From positions 1 to 64,000 of the forward strand of contig VWPU01004038.1 of NCBI GenBank assembly GCA_013398955.1: DNA of 64,000 bases, in the 5' to 3' direction. A program made the translations under genes and the position numbers. Numbering within the stretch: position 1 is the stretch's first letter; the number at the start of each line of letters is the position of its first letter. Shown in pieces: positions 1-13,500 of the stretch. Under the pieces are notes generated by a model. It did not search any database. It was given only the letters and a program-made list of their open reading frames with translations, and was not told the DNA's origin. Origin of the DNA: Callaeas wilsoni (taxonomy: Eukaryota > Chordata > Aves > Passeriformes > Callaeidae).

Positions 1-775
1 GACCTCATTGTCATGGTGAATGGTCATGGCAAGTGGGCATGTGGCAGACCTCATTGTCATGGTCATGGTGAGTGGGCATGTGGCAGACCTCATTGTCATG
101 GTCATGGTGAGTGGGCATGTGGCAGACCTCATTGTCATGGTCATGGTGAGTGGGCATGTGGCAGACCTCATTGTCATGGTCATGGTGAGTGGGCATGTGG
201 CAGACCTCATTGTCATGGTCATGGTGAGTGGGCATGTGGCAGACCTCATTGTCATGGTCATGGTGAGTGGGCATGTGGCAGACCTCATTGTCATGGTCAT
301 GGTGAGTGGGCATGTGGCAGACCTCATTGTCATGGTCATGGTGAGTGGGCATGTGGCAGACCTCATTGTCATGGTCATGGTGAGTGGGCATGTGGCAGAC
401 CTCATTGTCATGGTCATGGTGAGTGGGCATGTGGCAGACCTCATTGTCATGGTCATGGTGAGTGGGCATGTGGCAGACCTCATTGTCATTGTCATGGTGA
501 GTGGGCATGTGGCAGACCTCATTGTCATGGTGATGGTGAGTGGGCATGTGGCAGACCTCATCGTCATTGTCATGGGGAATGGGCATGTGGCAGACCTCAT
601 TGTCATTGTCATGGTGAATGGGCATGTGGCAGACCTCACTGTCATGGTCATGGCGAGTGGGCATGTGGCAGACCTCATCGTCATTGTCATGGGGAATGGG
701 CATGTGGCAGACCTCATTGTCATTGCCATGGTGAGTGGGCATTTGGCAGACCTCATTGTCATTGCCATGGTCAGT
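1..775. repeat. 39-bp minisatellite, about 20 copies, cut by the window edge
   Basis: Tandem copies start every 39 bp from position 47 (47, 86, 125, through 749), with a 46-bp variant copy at the edge. The unit begins GACCTCATTGTCATGG and ends GGGCATGTGGCA. Copies from 47 to about 475 are nearly identical. Those from 476 to 775 carry many substitutions (CATTGTC, GGGAATG, ATTTGG). Because 39 is a multiple of 3 and the unit lacks stops in several frames, long false ORFs appear on both strands. It lies in the intron 3' of the Y-box exon of PLCZ1. Confidence 0.97.
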
Positions 776-1400
776 GATCTCTGCTCTTAGCACCCCCTCA
801 GGGCTCTTGGCAGGCAGCTGGAGTTAAAACAGCAGAGGCTGCACTGCGCTGGCTGCACGGAATGGAGATGCTCCAACACGGAATGGGTTTTGAATAATCC
901 AACTTGGCTGGGATGAAAGGTCTGGTCCAGTGGAGCAAACTGCCTGCTCTAGGGTTTATCCATCCCATTAATGAGGACTCTCTTATCTGCAGTTCTCACC
1001 AAAGCCAGGGGACTGCCAAGCAAATTCCACTGGGTTCTCAGCCCAGATATGGTGGGGGGGTGAAATTTATTCCACACGTTTTCAAGTACTGACTGTAACT
1101 CCTAAATAATTTGATGCAGAAAACAATGACTGCAAAGACAGACATACATTTTGTAGACTGTGTTAATATTTGTTCTTATAAAACTACACGGAATTAAAAC
1201 AAAGTTGGATTTCAATTTTCCTCACAAAACCAACAGAAACAAAAAAATGTTATGCAAAGGACATTTTAAAAAGAGTGTTATACAAAGAACCAAATAAAAT
1301 CAGATAGTAGGTGTTTCATAAAATTTTAACCCTTCCAATGCCTAAGCAGTGAACCATAGCAACAATGTAACTTTTAACTGATTAACTCTAAAGAATTTAC
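776..1400. other. PLCZ1 intron, no further feature
   Basis: I searched this stretch on the minus strand for the next Y-box exon and found none. It is AT-rich sequence without recognisable elements. Confidence 0.7.
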
Positions 1401-1557
1401 CTGAATATCTTGCAAGTTTTCGTGCTTGAGTCTCTCCAATCGAATTATTTTCATAGCACTTCTGATTCTCCAGGGAATGGTCAAAGCTCACAAACTTCTG
1501 AGATTTGGTATAAACCACAAGGTCTGACAATGCAATGGCAATCTTTGCCTTCTTCGC
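1401..1557 (-). CDS. PLCZ1: PLCZ1 exon: start of Y domain
   Basis: The exon has 52 codons plus one base (acceptor TTATTAG, donor TTCAG/GTAAAT). It reads [19 protein letters not shown], then [16 protein letters not shown]. The block SDLVVYTK and the motif [13 protein letters not shown] match the opening of the PLC zeta Y box. It leaves in phase 1, and the next exon is not found between here and position 1, so it lies off the left edge. Confidence 0.94.
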
Positions 1558-4500
1558 CTAATAATCATAAGATTAATAATGGAATAAAAATCACAATAAT
1601 GCATATTTCATTATTATTAATATTAATAATTCAGAGAAACAATAATTTTGGATGCATAAAGCATGAGAAAATATGTCACAGTTAATGAATTTAATAAATA
1701 TGACCTTTAATAGTGAGATTTGATCCACTGAGAGAAAATTAAGGTTATTGTGTCCATGTTTATCGTAGCAATCATAAGGTGAGTGGAGAGATGCTATCAG
1801 TGTTCCTAGCAGAGTGTTCTTCTGGATAGCTTTACGATTCTCCTGCTTCTAAGACTGGTTTGTAAATAACATAATTTTTCATGGCTTTTAACATTACTCA
1901 TTAAAAATATACCTCCAACTTTCCATTAATAAATACGTAAAGTACTAGAAAAGATCAACAGCATAAACTCAACTATAAAATGTAGAATAACAGGAAAATA
2001 TTACACTGCACCAAGCAAATTAGTCAAAGGCATATTCCTCTAGGCATTGCTCTGAAGTTAGAAAAACTCTTTTCTTCTTGATTAAGGTCAAAGGTTCTCT
2101 CACCAAAGTCTTAATTTAGTCTTGCTCCATTACCAAAACAAGCAAAAGTGACTGAAATTTTACCAGGGTCTTCTCTCTTACAAGTGAGGCACTATGTGAC
2201 CACTTCATTTTCCTTAGCATAACTTGTGAGCTGACTGGGGGCCGTAGCCAGCAGAGAGCTGCTGATGCTAATCATGTTTACATTCCATTAAAGCTTTTGA
2301 AGGCAAATTCTCATCCGACAAAATAATAGAGATTGCCTGCTCATGGCTCTTAAACTATGCAAAGTTCAAGTGCATTAATTATTCTGGGGCTATGTCCCCT
2401 GAGGAGAAATAGGAGTCTACTGCCATGGAAATCCTGAAAAATACAACTCTCTGGAGGCAGGCATTGACACAGGCAAAGCCAGCAGCATCACTGGGGTATC
2501 TTGGCTGTGGATTCAAATGCTTTCCCACCCTCCCATGAAGCAATGGGACATCAAGATAAATGTTCCAACAGAGTGGGACTCTGGAAACCATTTTCTCTTC
2601 TGCCTGTGAAACATAAGCAGATACTTTTTGTTGCTGCTGCTGTTTAAGAGTATGTGGAATACATTCTGGTCTGTAACATGAGCCTACAAATATACTTGAA
2701 ACCTATTATCTAGAAAGTTGGCCTTTCCTGTTCAAAGAAGACTCCATCCTTCCTCAGAATTTTTCCTTACTGTCTCTCCATGTCAGATGGAATGAGAAAG
2801 AAGCAAAGACCTTCTCCATCAAATCACGTAAAGAAAAGAGACACTGCCTCTCAGCAAGAACGCTGGGCTCTGAGGAGCATTGCTGGTTTAGCCACATTCA
2901 GGTAATCAGAGCATGATGTGTGACAGTGACTGGATACAGGGTGCTGCCTGATGTCTTAAAAAACCTGAACAAAGCAGTTTGAACCCTGATGGAGCAGCAG
3001 ATTTTCCACGGTAGAGAATTATACTTGGTTAAAAAAATGAGTAAGTTTAATTTGACTTTCAAAGAGGAGATTACGCCCAATTTTCACACTCATTTTCAGA
3101 AATAGTACTTAATGTTAAGTCTCTGCATGATAAATGTAAAAATACCTTTTTGATTCCAGGTGCTGAAAAAATGTTTCAGCACAAGCAGGAATGTGCACCT
3201 AATTTAATGCAAAAAATCTAGAACAGAAGAAAATAAGGGAATCTATGGATCTCAAAAATAGACTGGTAGACTTGGGGAAGAAGTAGTTAACTCTCTGTTG
3301 TCATTAGGAACAGTTGGAACAGTTCCAGGAGGGCCATGGGACCAACAAAACACTTGGGTAACTTCATCTTAAATCTACTGTGGTACTGAGGACCTGGCAC
3401 AGGTACAAGAGTTGAAAGAGGTAAATGCAGTTGAAGTTCAAGATGGGAGCCCAGGGAGGGGTTGCTTTTTAGCTGGATATTAAAATGTGGTCCAGTTTGG
3501 CTTTTCTTATAAGAATAGAAAAACTCTGAAACCTTCAGCTAAAACACATAATTTTCAAATGCACTGATCTTAGTAATTTTAAAGTCTACCTTTTAAATTT
3601 AGTCTTTATTTTAAGATAATACAGTCCTTAAAAAAAAAAACCCCTATGTGTTCTCTATATTCAATTGAGGCAAAAGTTACCTTTGTTTTTTTTTGAGGTG
3701 GGGGTGAAGATCTACGGTCTCCTTTTCTTTTGGTGGGACCCCTCGATGGGCGAAGAGGCATCGTGTCATCTGTGTCGTCGTCGTCCTCAGACAGAAAGTC
3801 AGAGTCAGACAGTTCCTCTGCCTCACCACGATAGTCCTCCTCCATCCTGAGCATGCCTTCCTCAATTGTTCCAACTTTTTTATTTTTTACCAGAACTTTG
3901 AATTTTAATGCCTATAGAAAAGAGGCTTAACAATAGTAACTAGAATTATGTAGGTTTTCCTTTCTTGGTATTATTTAACCCACGTTCAAAGATGTTTATT
4001 AAGTATAATGAAGTGAGCTAACAAAATGAAGCAAAGATAGATATGAGTGAGGCAGAAGCCAAAGCCAAATAAACCAAACAGAATCTGGGGATCAAAGGAC
4101 ACAACAGAATGTGACTATCTAACCCCATGACAGGAAAAAAGGTACTCCACCATAGATACTCAGATGCTGAAACTATGAAAACATAAAAGTAGGAAGTTAA
4201 GTAAGAGTCAAAGGTGATGATCAGGCAAGACATAGAAAATATATTTTACTACTATACCTAAATGTACTTATATGTATATATACACACTGAAAGACATGTG
4301 TCTGATATTAATTTGGAATGTTCTGGTCTATCATTGAGGCTGCAGGAAATTTGTTATTCAATTAGTGCCTTTGTGCATATCTCTCTTGTGTGCCAAATTA
4401 AAACTTTTGTTTTAATTAACTTGTGTTAATTTACAGTAGATCCTTATGCTGATCTTTCCCAGCCAGGGAAACAACAGTTCGGTGATTTTGCCTAAGCAGA

Positions 4501-7500
4501 TTCTCCATTTCTAATGTATCAACTTCCACAATATATAATGTAGAGGGGAAAAAACATCACTGAATTATATCAATTCTAATAACATGGCTTTCATCTATGC
4601 AACAGAATCCTATGAGTATATATTTCACTTAGATTTATGAAATAATATTTATAGTAAAGCAGCTATTAGGTAGCAGACTCTACATCAGTACATGGGAGCT
4701 GCCAGTGAGAAACAGGACTTACTATCGCTCTTGAATAAAGTGATCCACAAAAATATTCCTTAAATTTCCTATGCTCTAGTGAAAAGAAAGATTACACTGC
4801 TGGGTGTGTCAGGAACAGGGAACAAATAATTTCACAATAAATGAAAGGGAATTGAAATGCTGTATTTTAAGGTATCCATTAAGTAAATATGAAACATATG
4901 GATGACGGAAACATATAAACCCAAAGTTTTATAATGGAAACTAGAGCCATAGGCAAGGATAGAGGCATTCCATTTATTTCCATTGCAATCTCCATTGCTC
5001 ATAATCCCCTTATCACTTCAGATCTCGTGTTGGTAGTTTGCCAGGGTGCCAGTGGAATGAGACACCCTATGCCCAATATCTATCAATGCCATGCTGCTGG
5101 AAGGTTTGATTAGTGTCTCTGCACTGGTGACTCAGAATAAGGATGCCCTTTCACATTTCCTTCATTTCTTATTGATGCACTCTTTTTTTTTCCTGTGATA
5201 TTTTTAGAAGAATTTTAATATGATTAATGCTACTCATATTTTTTAAGAGTTCTGAATTTTCCTTTGCATGTTCACATTTCCCAAAATTTGAAAGCAATTC
5301 TATCCACTTTTGATCTTGTATTTTGCTATTCATAGGAAGACTTAATTCTACAAATGAAAAATAAAAAAACAAAAGCTGGTATACCGGGAAAGAAAAAACT
5401 TTCTATGGTTACATTACGATCTCCTATATGCAAATGTCTTTAAGTAAAAAAAGACCATAGTATGTGTGTGTGTGATGATATAAAAATGGGTCATGATGTT
5501 TTAAGTCAGTCTCTAAAATTCTGTTTACAAGCCGTTAGCAAAAATGTAAACACTCTGATTTAGGATAAGTTTTTTAAAGCTTCTTTTGTTTTGTTTTCTA
5601 CAAAGAAAACATTTTAAAATCACTGCTCTTTTTAGAAACAGTTACAAAAAATACTCCAGCAATATGAAAATTTGCTATTTTTTGGCCAGAAGCAAATTCC
5701 AATAACAGTTACCCCAAATCATTGAAAGTGAAACATGGACTGAAAAAATGACACACCAAGGATTTTGTCTGAACGTCAAATATCTTAAAAAAAAATTATG
5801 ACAAATGTATAGTTATAAAATCAGTGACTCTGTGAAATCTGAGTTCTTTAATCAGCACTGAACAGCAGTGGTAATCAGCACTGCTAAATGTGTGACATTT
5901 TTTTCTCTAAATGTCCAAGTCTTCTAAAAGAGCTGAAAAGCCTTTTAATGAGCTGAAAGTCTGAGCATTCACTATAACTTCTCCTTTCTAGTTTTATTAT
6001 GGAAGGCAAAATATGTTAAAAATACATTCACAGTTTACTTCTATATAAACTGTAAGCATAATAAAAAATTTAAATATGTAAAACATAATAGTTCTTCCCT
6101 AGAGCATAGTGGGACTTCAAGGCTGGCATAAAGAAAAAGCCTCCAAGTACAATCAACTGGAACAAATATTTACATAATTAAATGAACAAAACTTTTTTCT
6201 TGTACATTCTGGTTAATATGATGTACAACACAAATCAGCTGAAGTAATGCCAAGTTTCCAAGACAAAAACCACAAGCAGTTTGGATCAGGCAAACCCACC
6301 TATTGACCACTGCAATTAATGTAAAAATTCAGTCCCCGAAAATGTAGGGAATAAACCCTGGGTTTGAGACATAAGTATTGAAAAAAAAATAACTTCTCCT
6401 CTTTAAATTTAGCTTGCTGTTCTCCCTTCTCCTCTCCTGACCAGCTGTAGGTGCTTAGTTAGAGGAATATCAAGTCCTGAAAATCTTGTTAAGTGTAAAC
6501 TCTCTTCTAAGTTTTGCATAGTATTTTATTTCAAGAATTATACTGCTGTCTTAAAATAGTGATATAGAGCGAAGATGCAACACCTCCTGTGAAGTCTAAC
6601 ACAGGGAAACGTTTTGAGACAATGACAAGATCTGTTAAGTACAACTGTTTAAAAAACCCAACACCATCTTTCTTTAACAATTCAAGAGCATCACACTTAG
6701 TAAAGTGTGAATGGATGTCTTTGTGGCAGCCCTATAAATCACAGTTATGGAGATACTTTAAATCAATACTACGAGCAATGTCTGAGCTCTGGGTAAACAG
6801 ATATTAATTATATCAGGAGCAGCATTTTAGCTACCTCATAACAAGTTCTCATAGAACACATTTACCCAGTGAGAGGCATCCTACCCAGAAAATTCCACTT
6901 CTGTATTGTGCTCTGTAGTAGACTTCGGGTAAGTCTGGTCCAAGGCTAAACACCTGTGCAGTACCTGAGATAATATTCTACACAGGCAATTAAATCTCTG
7001 GATGGATTCGAAAGAAATCCACAGGATGATTCCAGAGAAAGGTGGTTACAGGTTGGCCAGGACATTAATACAGTGTGCTCAGAGTCCTCATGCACAGATT
7101 CCTGACCAAAGTTCAATGTCCCAAGAAGATACCTTGCCAAATGAACGACCCGATTTTTATACACCAAATAAACCATTGACCCAAGATCCACCTGGGTGAT
7201 GATATGAAATATGGCAATGTCTTGTTTTTAGTTATCTCCTGAAGTTGCTTTACACTACAGGGAAGTTATTAACAACAGATAATGACTGTCACATGTTTAC
7301 TATATTTCTGGGAAAACCACGTTCCCTCAAGCAGAGTGCAATACCTAAAAATAGCATAGGAATCAGATGAGTCTTCTGTAAGCCCTCACTACAGCCCAGA
7401 GAATCCAGAAATTTTGCACGAAACAATACTGATTTTTTTATTTTTGAGGTCATCACTAACACACGCTAGGTCATCACCAACACACGCCACATTCTCTAAA

Positions 7501-10500
7501 AAATAGATGCCATAGACCTATTGAAAGTCAAAAGAGTGACAAGAAATGTTTTGACTTGCTAAGAAGCAAATGTATTTCTGATGCAAAGACTTGGTCAAGA
7601 CATTTGCATACGTGACTTGTAGGTAAAAATAAAAAGGAGTTAATCTCATAACTGAAGCAACAGAATTAAATATGCTAAAGCAGGCTTGATCTTGAATTTC
7701 TCAGTGAAAACACTCACTGTGTAGAGAAAGCTCCTTTGTATACTGAGTAGATAAAGGTGAAGAAAAGTCTGAAGAAGGAATCCTGGCTTATGGGGTTAGC
7801 TGGTTTTCCCCATAATAGCAGGATTTAAAATGTCCACAGCCCAGGAGAACTTCTATTGATCTTTCTCAAGGAGATCATTAAACAGGTCCTTTTATTTGGA
7901 CACCACAGGTTTAACAACCATGGGGAAGCCTTGGCAATCCTGGCCAAAAATGCTTCTGAACCACCACAATACAGTAATTGATCTTGCAGCTGTGTGGTAA
8001 ACATTAAAGACAACTTGTAAAAGCACAGTAGCTGCCACTTTGCTTTCAGTTAATCACACATCAATATCTCATTCCAACTTTTTGACAGGAAACCTGCAAA
8101 TAATAAAAAATCCCTAACTATCTGATATATGTATCCTGTCAGCAGTGTAAGGCAGTTCAATGCACTACAATGCAAAATAATTGAGGAACAAACCTCCATC
8201 AAAGCATTGATGTGTTTACATTCTTTTCTGTGTTATATTGGATGCTTACATGTTTCTTTCAATAGCTGCCAAACTTCTTAGAGAGGAAGGGCACAGAAGG
8301 GTAAGTAAAACCTTATCTCTTCTAGCTTCCCAGTATTTTCTAAGTTCATCTACAAATTGCTGCACACAACACTTCATTCCAGCACTTTCTATCAGCACAT
8401 CACCAGCAGTGCTCATACAACCAGTAGGGATGTCTGGCACCAGCCAGTGATGTCAAATCTAATTTAATGCGGGAACTGACTCAAAGGACCTGATATTCCA
8501 GTGAATATCAGAGGAAGTTCATGAAGTCTCTTTAGAAGAGACCACGATGGCCAAGACCGAAGGAGAGAATTGTAGCAGGTCTGTTGCTTGGGGAGGTAAA
8601 ATCTCTGCTTGGGAAAGAGGTAGAAGAGATCGGTGAAGCTCAAGGGCAGCCTCAGTTTCTCATGGGATAAGGTATGTGTGAAAGAAAGAAACAGAGCAAA
8701 AGTCTTCTCTTTCCTTTCCTCCACATGTAGAGGAACAATTGTGTGTTGAAATGCTACAGAATACAGGAATTGCAGGCATTTAACAATATCAATATAGTCA
8801 GCTGGATGTTTGAATGTATGATTGAGAGCAAAGAATTAAAAACCCTTTTTTCCTGAAATTTTCTGGGGTTTGTTTTTCAGGTGAAGCAAGTGTTGGGAAA
8901 AAGCAGAGAGAAGAAGTGTTCAGTGATGCTCCACTTTTTTCTTCTGGTCGTCCATGTGATTTTCACTTAGAATTACAATGGTAGGAGACATCATTGCAAG
9001 GTGGTCCAAGGAACCATCTAAAAATGGATTTGTTCCTCATTTTAACCTCCTTCCACACACACAGGCATCTCAGCTGACAAAGGTATAGCTCAAAACCTAC
9101 TTAAAGAAGGAAGTAGAAGATTGACAAGAGAAGAGAAGAGAAGAGAAGAGAAGAGAAGAGAAGAGAAGAGAAGAGAAGAGAAGAGAAGAGAAGAGAAGAG
9201 AAGAGAAGAGAAGAGAAGAGAAGAGAAGAGAAGAGAAGAGAAGAGAAGAGAAGAGAAGAGAAGAGAAGAGAAGAGAAGAGAAGAGAAGAGAAGAGAAGAG
9301 AAGAGAAGAGAAGAGAAGAGAAGAGAAGAGAAGAGAAGAGAAGAGAAGAGAAGAGAAGAGAAGAGAAGAGAAGAGAAGAGAAGAGAAGAGAAGAGAAGAG
9401 AAGAGAAGAGAAGAGAAGAGAAGAGAAGAGAAGAGAAGAGAAGAGAAGAGAAGAGAAGAGAAGAGAAGAGAAGAGAAGAGAAGAGAAGAGAAGAGAAGAG
9501 AAGAGAAGAGAAGAGAAGAGAAGAGAAGAGAAGAGAAGAGAAGAGAAGAGAAGAGAAGAGAAGAGAAGAGAAGAGAAGAGAAGAGAAGAGAAGAGAAGAG
9601 AAGAGAAGAGAAGAGAAGAGAAGAGAAGAGAAAATAATTTCCATGGAAGCCTCCAAAACTCCAAAAACTAAAAGGAACCTGTAACTGGCAAATGTTTCTG
9701 TGAAGTGCTTGGAGAATCTATGTGGTATCCCACTTTATGTACCCACAAGAGAACCACTTAATTCTGATCTTGAGGAACACTGACCTGGCTTTTTCCCTAT
9801 TCTTGCTCGTGCTCCATCTTGAAAAAAGTGGAGCAGTAAATTATATAGGTGACAGCTTCACACTAACTGAGAATCCTTCCCACAAAGAGCATTTTAAATT
9901 CATCATTTATGATTCTGTAACATCTCTTTTGCACAGCTTAAGGAAAGCAGTCTGAAGACTAAATTCAGAATTTGGCTTTCTCAAACGATAATGAATTTAG
10001 CCAGGCTTGAAAATGCACAAGGTCCCAAGCTTTAAAGATGTGGTGTCACTAAACTCCTTTTGAAGATGGAACAAAAGTGGTTCTTCAAAAGATGCCAGCC
10101 AAAAGTCAAGCTTACTACTGAATTTACAAATTCAGTCCTAGATATATATTTTCATTGCTAAGTAAAATCCTACTGATTTTTCTTACGTGCTTGATCAGAG
10201 CATCTAGGAGAAATGGAGATGATCCTAATTTACGTTCGTTCTCGGGATAATAATTTATTAAATTCAAACTTTTGTAACCACCTGAGGACAGCGGTGCTGT
10301 TTAGGTAACCCTTACACCTTGCACAGATGGGGAATATATCTCACATTACTTTAGTATGTTAAAGGTTCAGGAGAATGAATGTCACCTGATAGCATTTCCC
10401 TACTTATAGACCCAGCAATGCATTTTGAGGCAAAACTACGGTGCTGACTCATGAAAACTCTACACTATGGAAATATGAAGTATGAATTCCCAATATCACA

Positions 10501-13500
10501 GTAACCATATGGTAAGGGACATATATCATAAAAAGTAATATTTTAAAGTATGCAATTCAGTGAATCCATGTTCACTGATTTTGTGCTTGCTTCAGAGGAC
10601 AGAGGATCCTACATCTACTACACTGAATCCAGCTGTGCTTTGAGAAGCTTTAAAACAAGCCCTCCTGTTCAATAGAGTTTATATATTTTTCTAATTTAAA
10701 AAACAGTTTTCAAGGTTTCAAAATTATATTGGACGCTGTGATGTAAAAAAATGCAATGCTACAATATATTTAAAAAAAAAAACTGAAAAAGTATATATTA
10801 AATATATTTGCAAGGACATTTTTATGGAAATATGAGAGTATGGTAATACTTTAGCACATCTTCTGGACACATCCCTTCAAAAGTATTTTTCCTTGACAAA
10901 TCCTTTAAAAATTACAATCTTTTGCCTGTTGTTTTTCCTTATGACAGTGCTTCCTCCCCACATTTTCATTTGCTTTTATTTTAGCTTCTGTAAAAAAAAA
11001 AGTGTAAAATACAGCNGTTTTTTTTTAGCTTCTGTAAAGTGTTAAATACAGCTATCACTGGCAACAGTGACAAGCCTAAATAAGTATTTTGTATGTATTA
11101 ATGTATTTGTGCTACAAGACATTTAAAAAAATTTTGTCCTTGAAAGAAAATTATGTGCAAAGACTGGAACAATGGAAATTTGTTTAGTTTGCAATAAAAT
11201 TTTCAACACCTATCTAATTGCCTTTTCTGACTTCATATCCCAGGGGTCTCAGGCCACCAGCTGAGAAACACTGTCTCAGGGAGAAACACACTGAGAAAGA
11301 GAATGCCTTTGCAGTAGCAGAACGCAAAGAAAAAGCTTCATCCTCACTGGTACTGACAAAAAAATGTAGATTCAGGTTTCCATTTCAACAACACGTTTAA
11401 ATTTCAGGAATTTCCTTCAATTTAAGCAACAGAAAATAAATCAGCAGACAACAGAGACACCATCCATGTGGCTTTTCTGTGCTGCTTAAATATTTTTGTT
11501 ACTACCTGGAGTCTATTTCAGACACCAGATGTGATCCGTAAATGCAGTTCCAGAAGACTAAAAAAAAAGAACTCCACAATTTTTTCCATCTATTCCATAG
11601 AGAAAAATGAAAATTCATTACCTCAGGAGAAGGCAGTCGAGTCATATCTACTTCACCACCAATTGGTGAAGAAAGAAGTTTGTCACCTAGAATACTTTTC
11701 AAACAGTCTGCCATGACTTCCTGCTGTTTAGGGCTGCAGTGGTTCTCCAAAGACAGTACAAGTGGATAGGCAGATGACTGGAAATATAATTTTAGGATTT
11801 TATTATTAAGAAATAAAAATACGAAAAATTGCTTTTCCAAAATATCTTACAAAAGTCCCCTTGGCAATCTGTATTTACCTTCGTTTTCAAAACATTGAGT
11901 ATATAGATCAATTGTTTCAGGTTAGTTAACATAATTAAACACAATTTAAAAACACACATTTGTGGAAAAGAGAAAGCACAATTGAAGAAGAAAAAAAATG
12001 CATCTTCAGAAAGTTAAAGCAGAGCTAGACATACGTAGAGATGTAAAAAGAGCTGCTTTATTTTGGTTTTTAAAGGTACAATCAGATTCTAAAATTAAAA
12101 ATGACAACGTAAAGCAGGATTAAATGTCTTTTCCTTTAGTTTATGACAGATATTTTTTTTACTACAGTTCAAGTTGATAGTCTCCCCAAAGCTTGTTCAG
12201 AAATCATTGCCTTTACATGAACAAGTTATGCATATTTTTTATTTTCCATAATATCACAAACTTTTCTAGGGACTGTCTACACTTTGGTCATCACAGTACT
12301 CAAGCAAGGGAAATTGAGTAAAAATTAAAGGTGAAAGGTGAAAAAGGGAAATTGAGTAAAAATTAGAGAATAACTCAAAAGAAATGCATCCATTTAGATG
12401 TATAAGTAAATCTCATGAGCTTCCAGTAACACTGGTGGCTACCAAAAACATAGTCTGAATGAAATCTTTGCTCAGGCAGGACATAATTGTCAGTAAGGGA
12501 AGCACCACTTTATGTTTTCCCTGTGTTTACACTTGTCCCCTGAGCATTTGCTACTGACTGTTAATAGAAGCACAGCTCCGCCTGGATGGACAGCTACCAA
12601 CCATTACCTATTGAGATTTTATCATCTCATTGCCACTTGGGCTTGTGAAATGAAGTTTGCACGAGAGTTAAGTACAATATGTTGTGTATTAGCAAGAATA
12701 GGAGTTATAGCAAATGGGTTTTGAAAAACAGTGAAATAAAATCTTGTTTTTAATTTCACTTTTAAAATCAGAGACTAATTAAATTTTATATAGACAACGT
12801 AAGAGAAGTAATACAGCTTTGATTAACACCGAGAAGACTATAAACACATATGTATAAAAATCCACATAAATTTATGATCATAGATGTATATATTCACACA
12901 CATAATGCTGGCCTGAATCAGAGTTATCTTAATGGTCATTCAGGACTTCCTTTGAGCAGGAGTTTTGCCAGAAGCCTATACAAAAGCCTGAGACAGTGCC
13001 AAAAGCTCTCCAGCTTTCAGTGCTTTGCTAGAGATACACAGAAGGAACATTGCCCTGATGAGTCACTTGACCAAAAAAAATCATCTGCCAACATTTATCA
13101 GGTTCAACATTCAACATAAAAAGAAAGGAGATGGAAAACAAAGTCTCAAACTCAGCTATAACATATTTGTCTATTTCATAAATTCACGTGTAGGATATAA
13201 GACAGACTGATAGCAACAAAAGAATAGGTGAAGTAAAAATATTTAAAAGATATAAAGAAGAAGGAAATCATCAGACCAATTCTGAACTAGTTCTTCACTT
13301 TGCATTCGGTCCTTGTTTAAATGATCTCAGGTGAGAGTTCCACTTAGCAAGCTGAGAAAGGTCACCTGAATCCTTTGCACCAAGTTTGGTTTATATTCAT
13401 TATCAGGAAAATATGTTTATGATTCCTTTAAAAAGTTTTAAAAATACATTAAGAACAAATAGCACAATTGTTCCATAATTAATTTTAACAATGCCCATTC

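Larger units (their letters stand above)
3912..11621. other. PLCZ1 intron, 7.7 kb, with the AAGAG satellite
   Basis: This large intron lies between the last X-box exon and the linker exon. It contains the AAGAG array, a short 22-bp duplication at 7446-7489 (AGGTCATCAC then AACACACGC, twice) and a short duplication around an undetermined base at 11016. No other exon or element is recognised. Confidence 0.75.

Noticed and set aside
1..790. Long open frames of 254-260 codons on both strands; regularly spaced repeats
   Set aside because: They come from a stop-free 39-bp tandem unit (39 = 13 codons). There are no unique spacers, so it is not a CRISPR array, and there are no splice or start signals for a protein.
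9090..9684. Three open frames of about 187 codons
   Set aside because: They are translations of the AAGAG array in different frames (EEKRR and SLLFS repeats), not genes.
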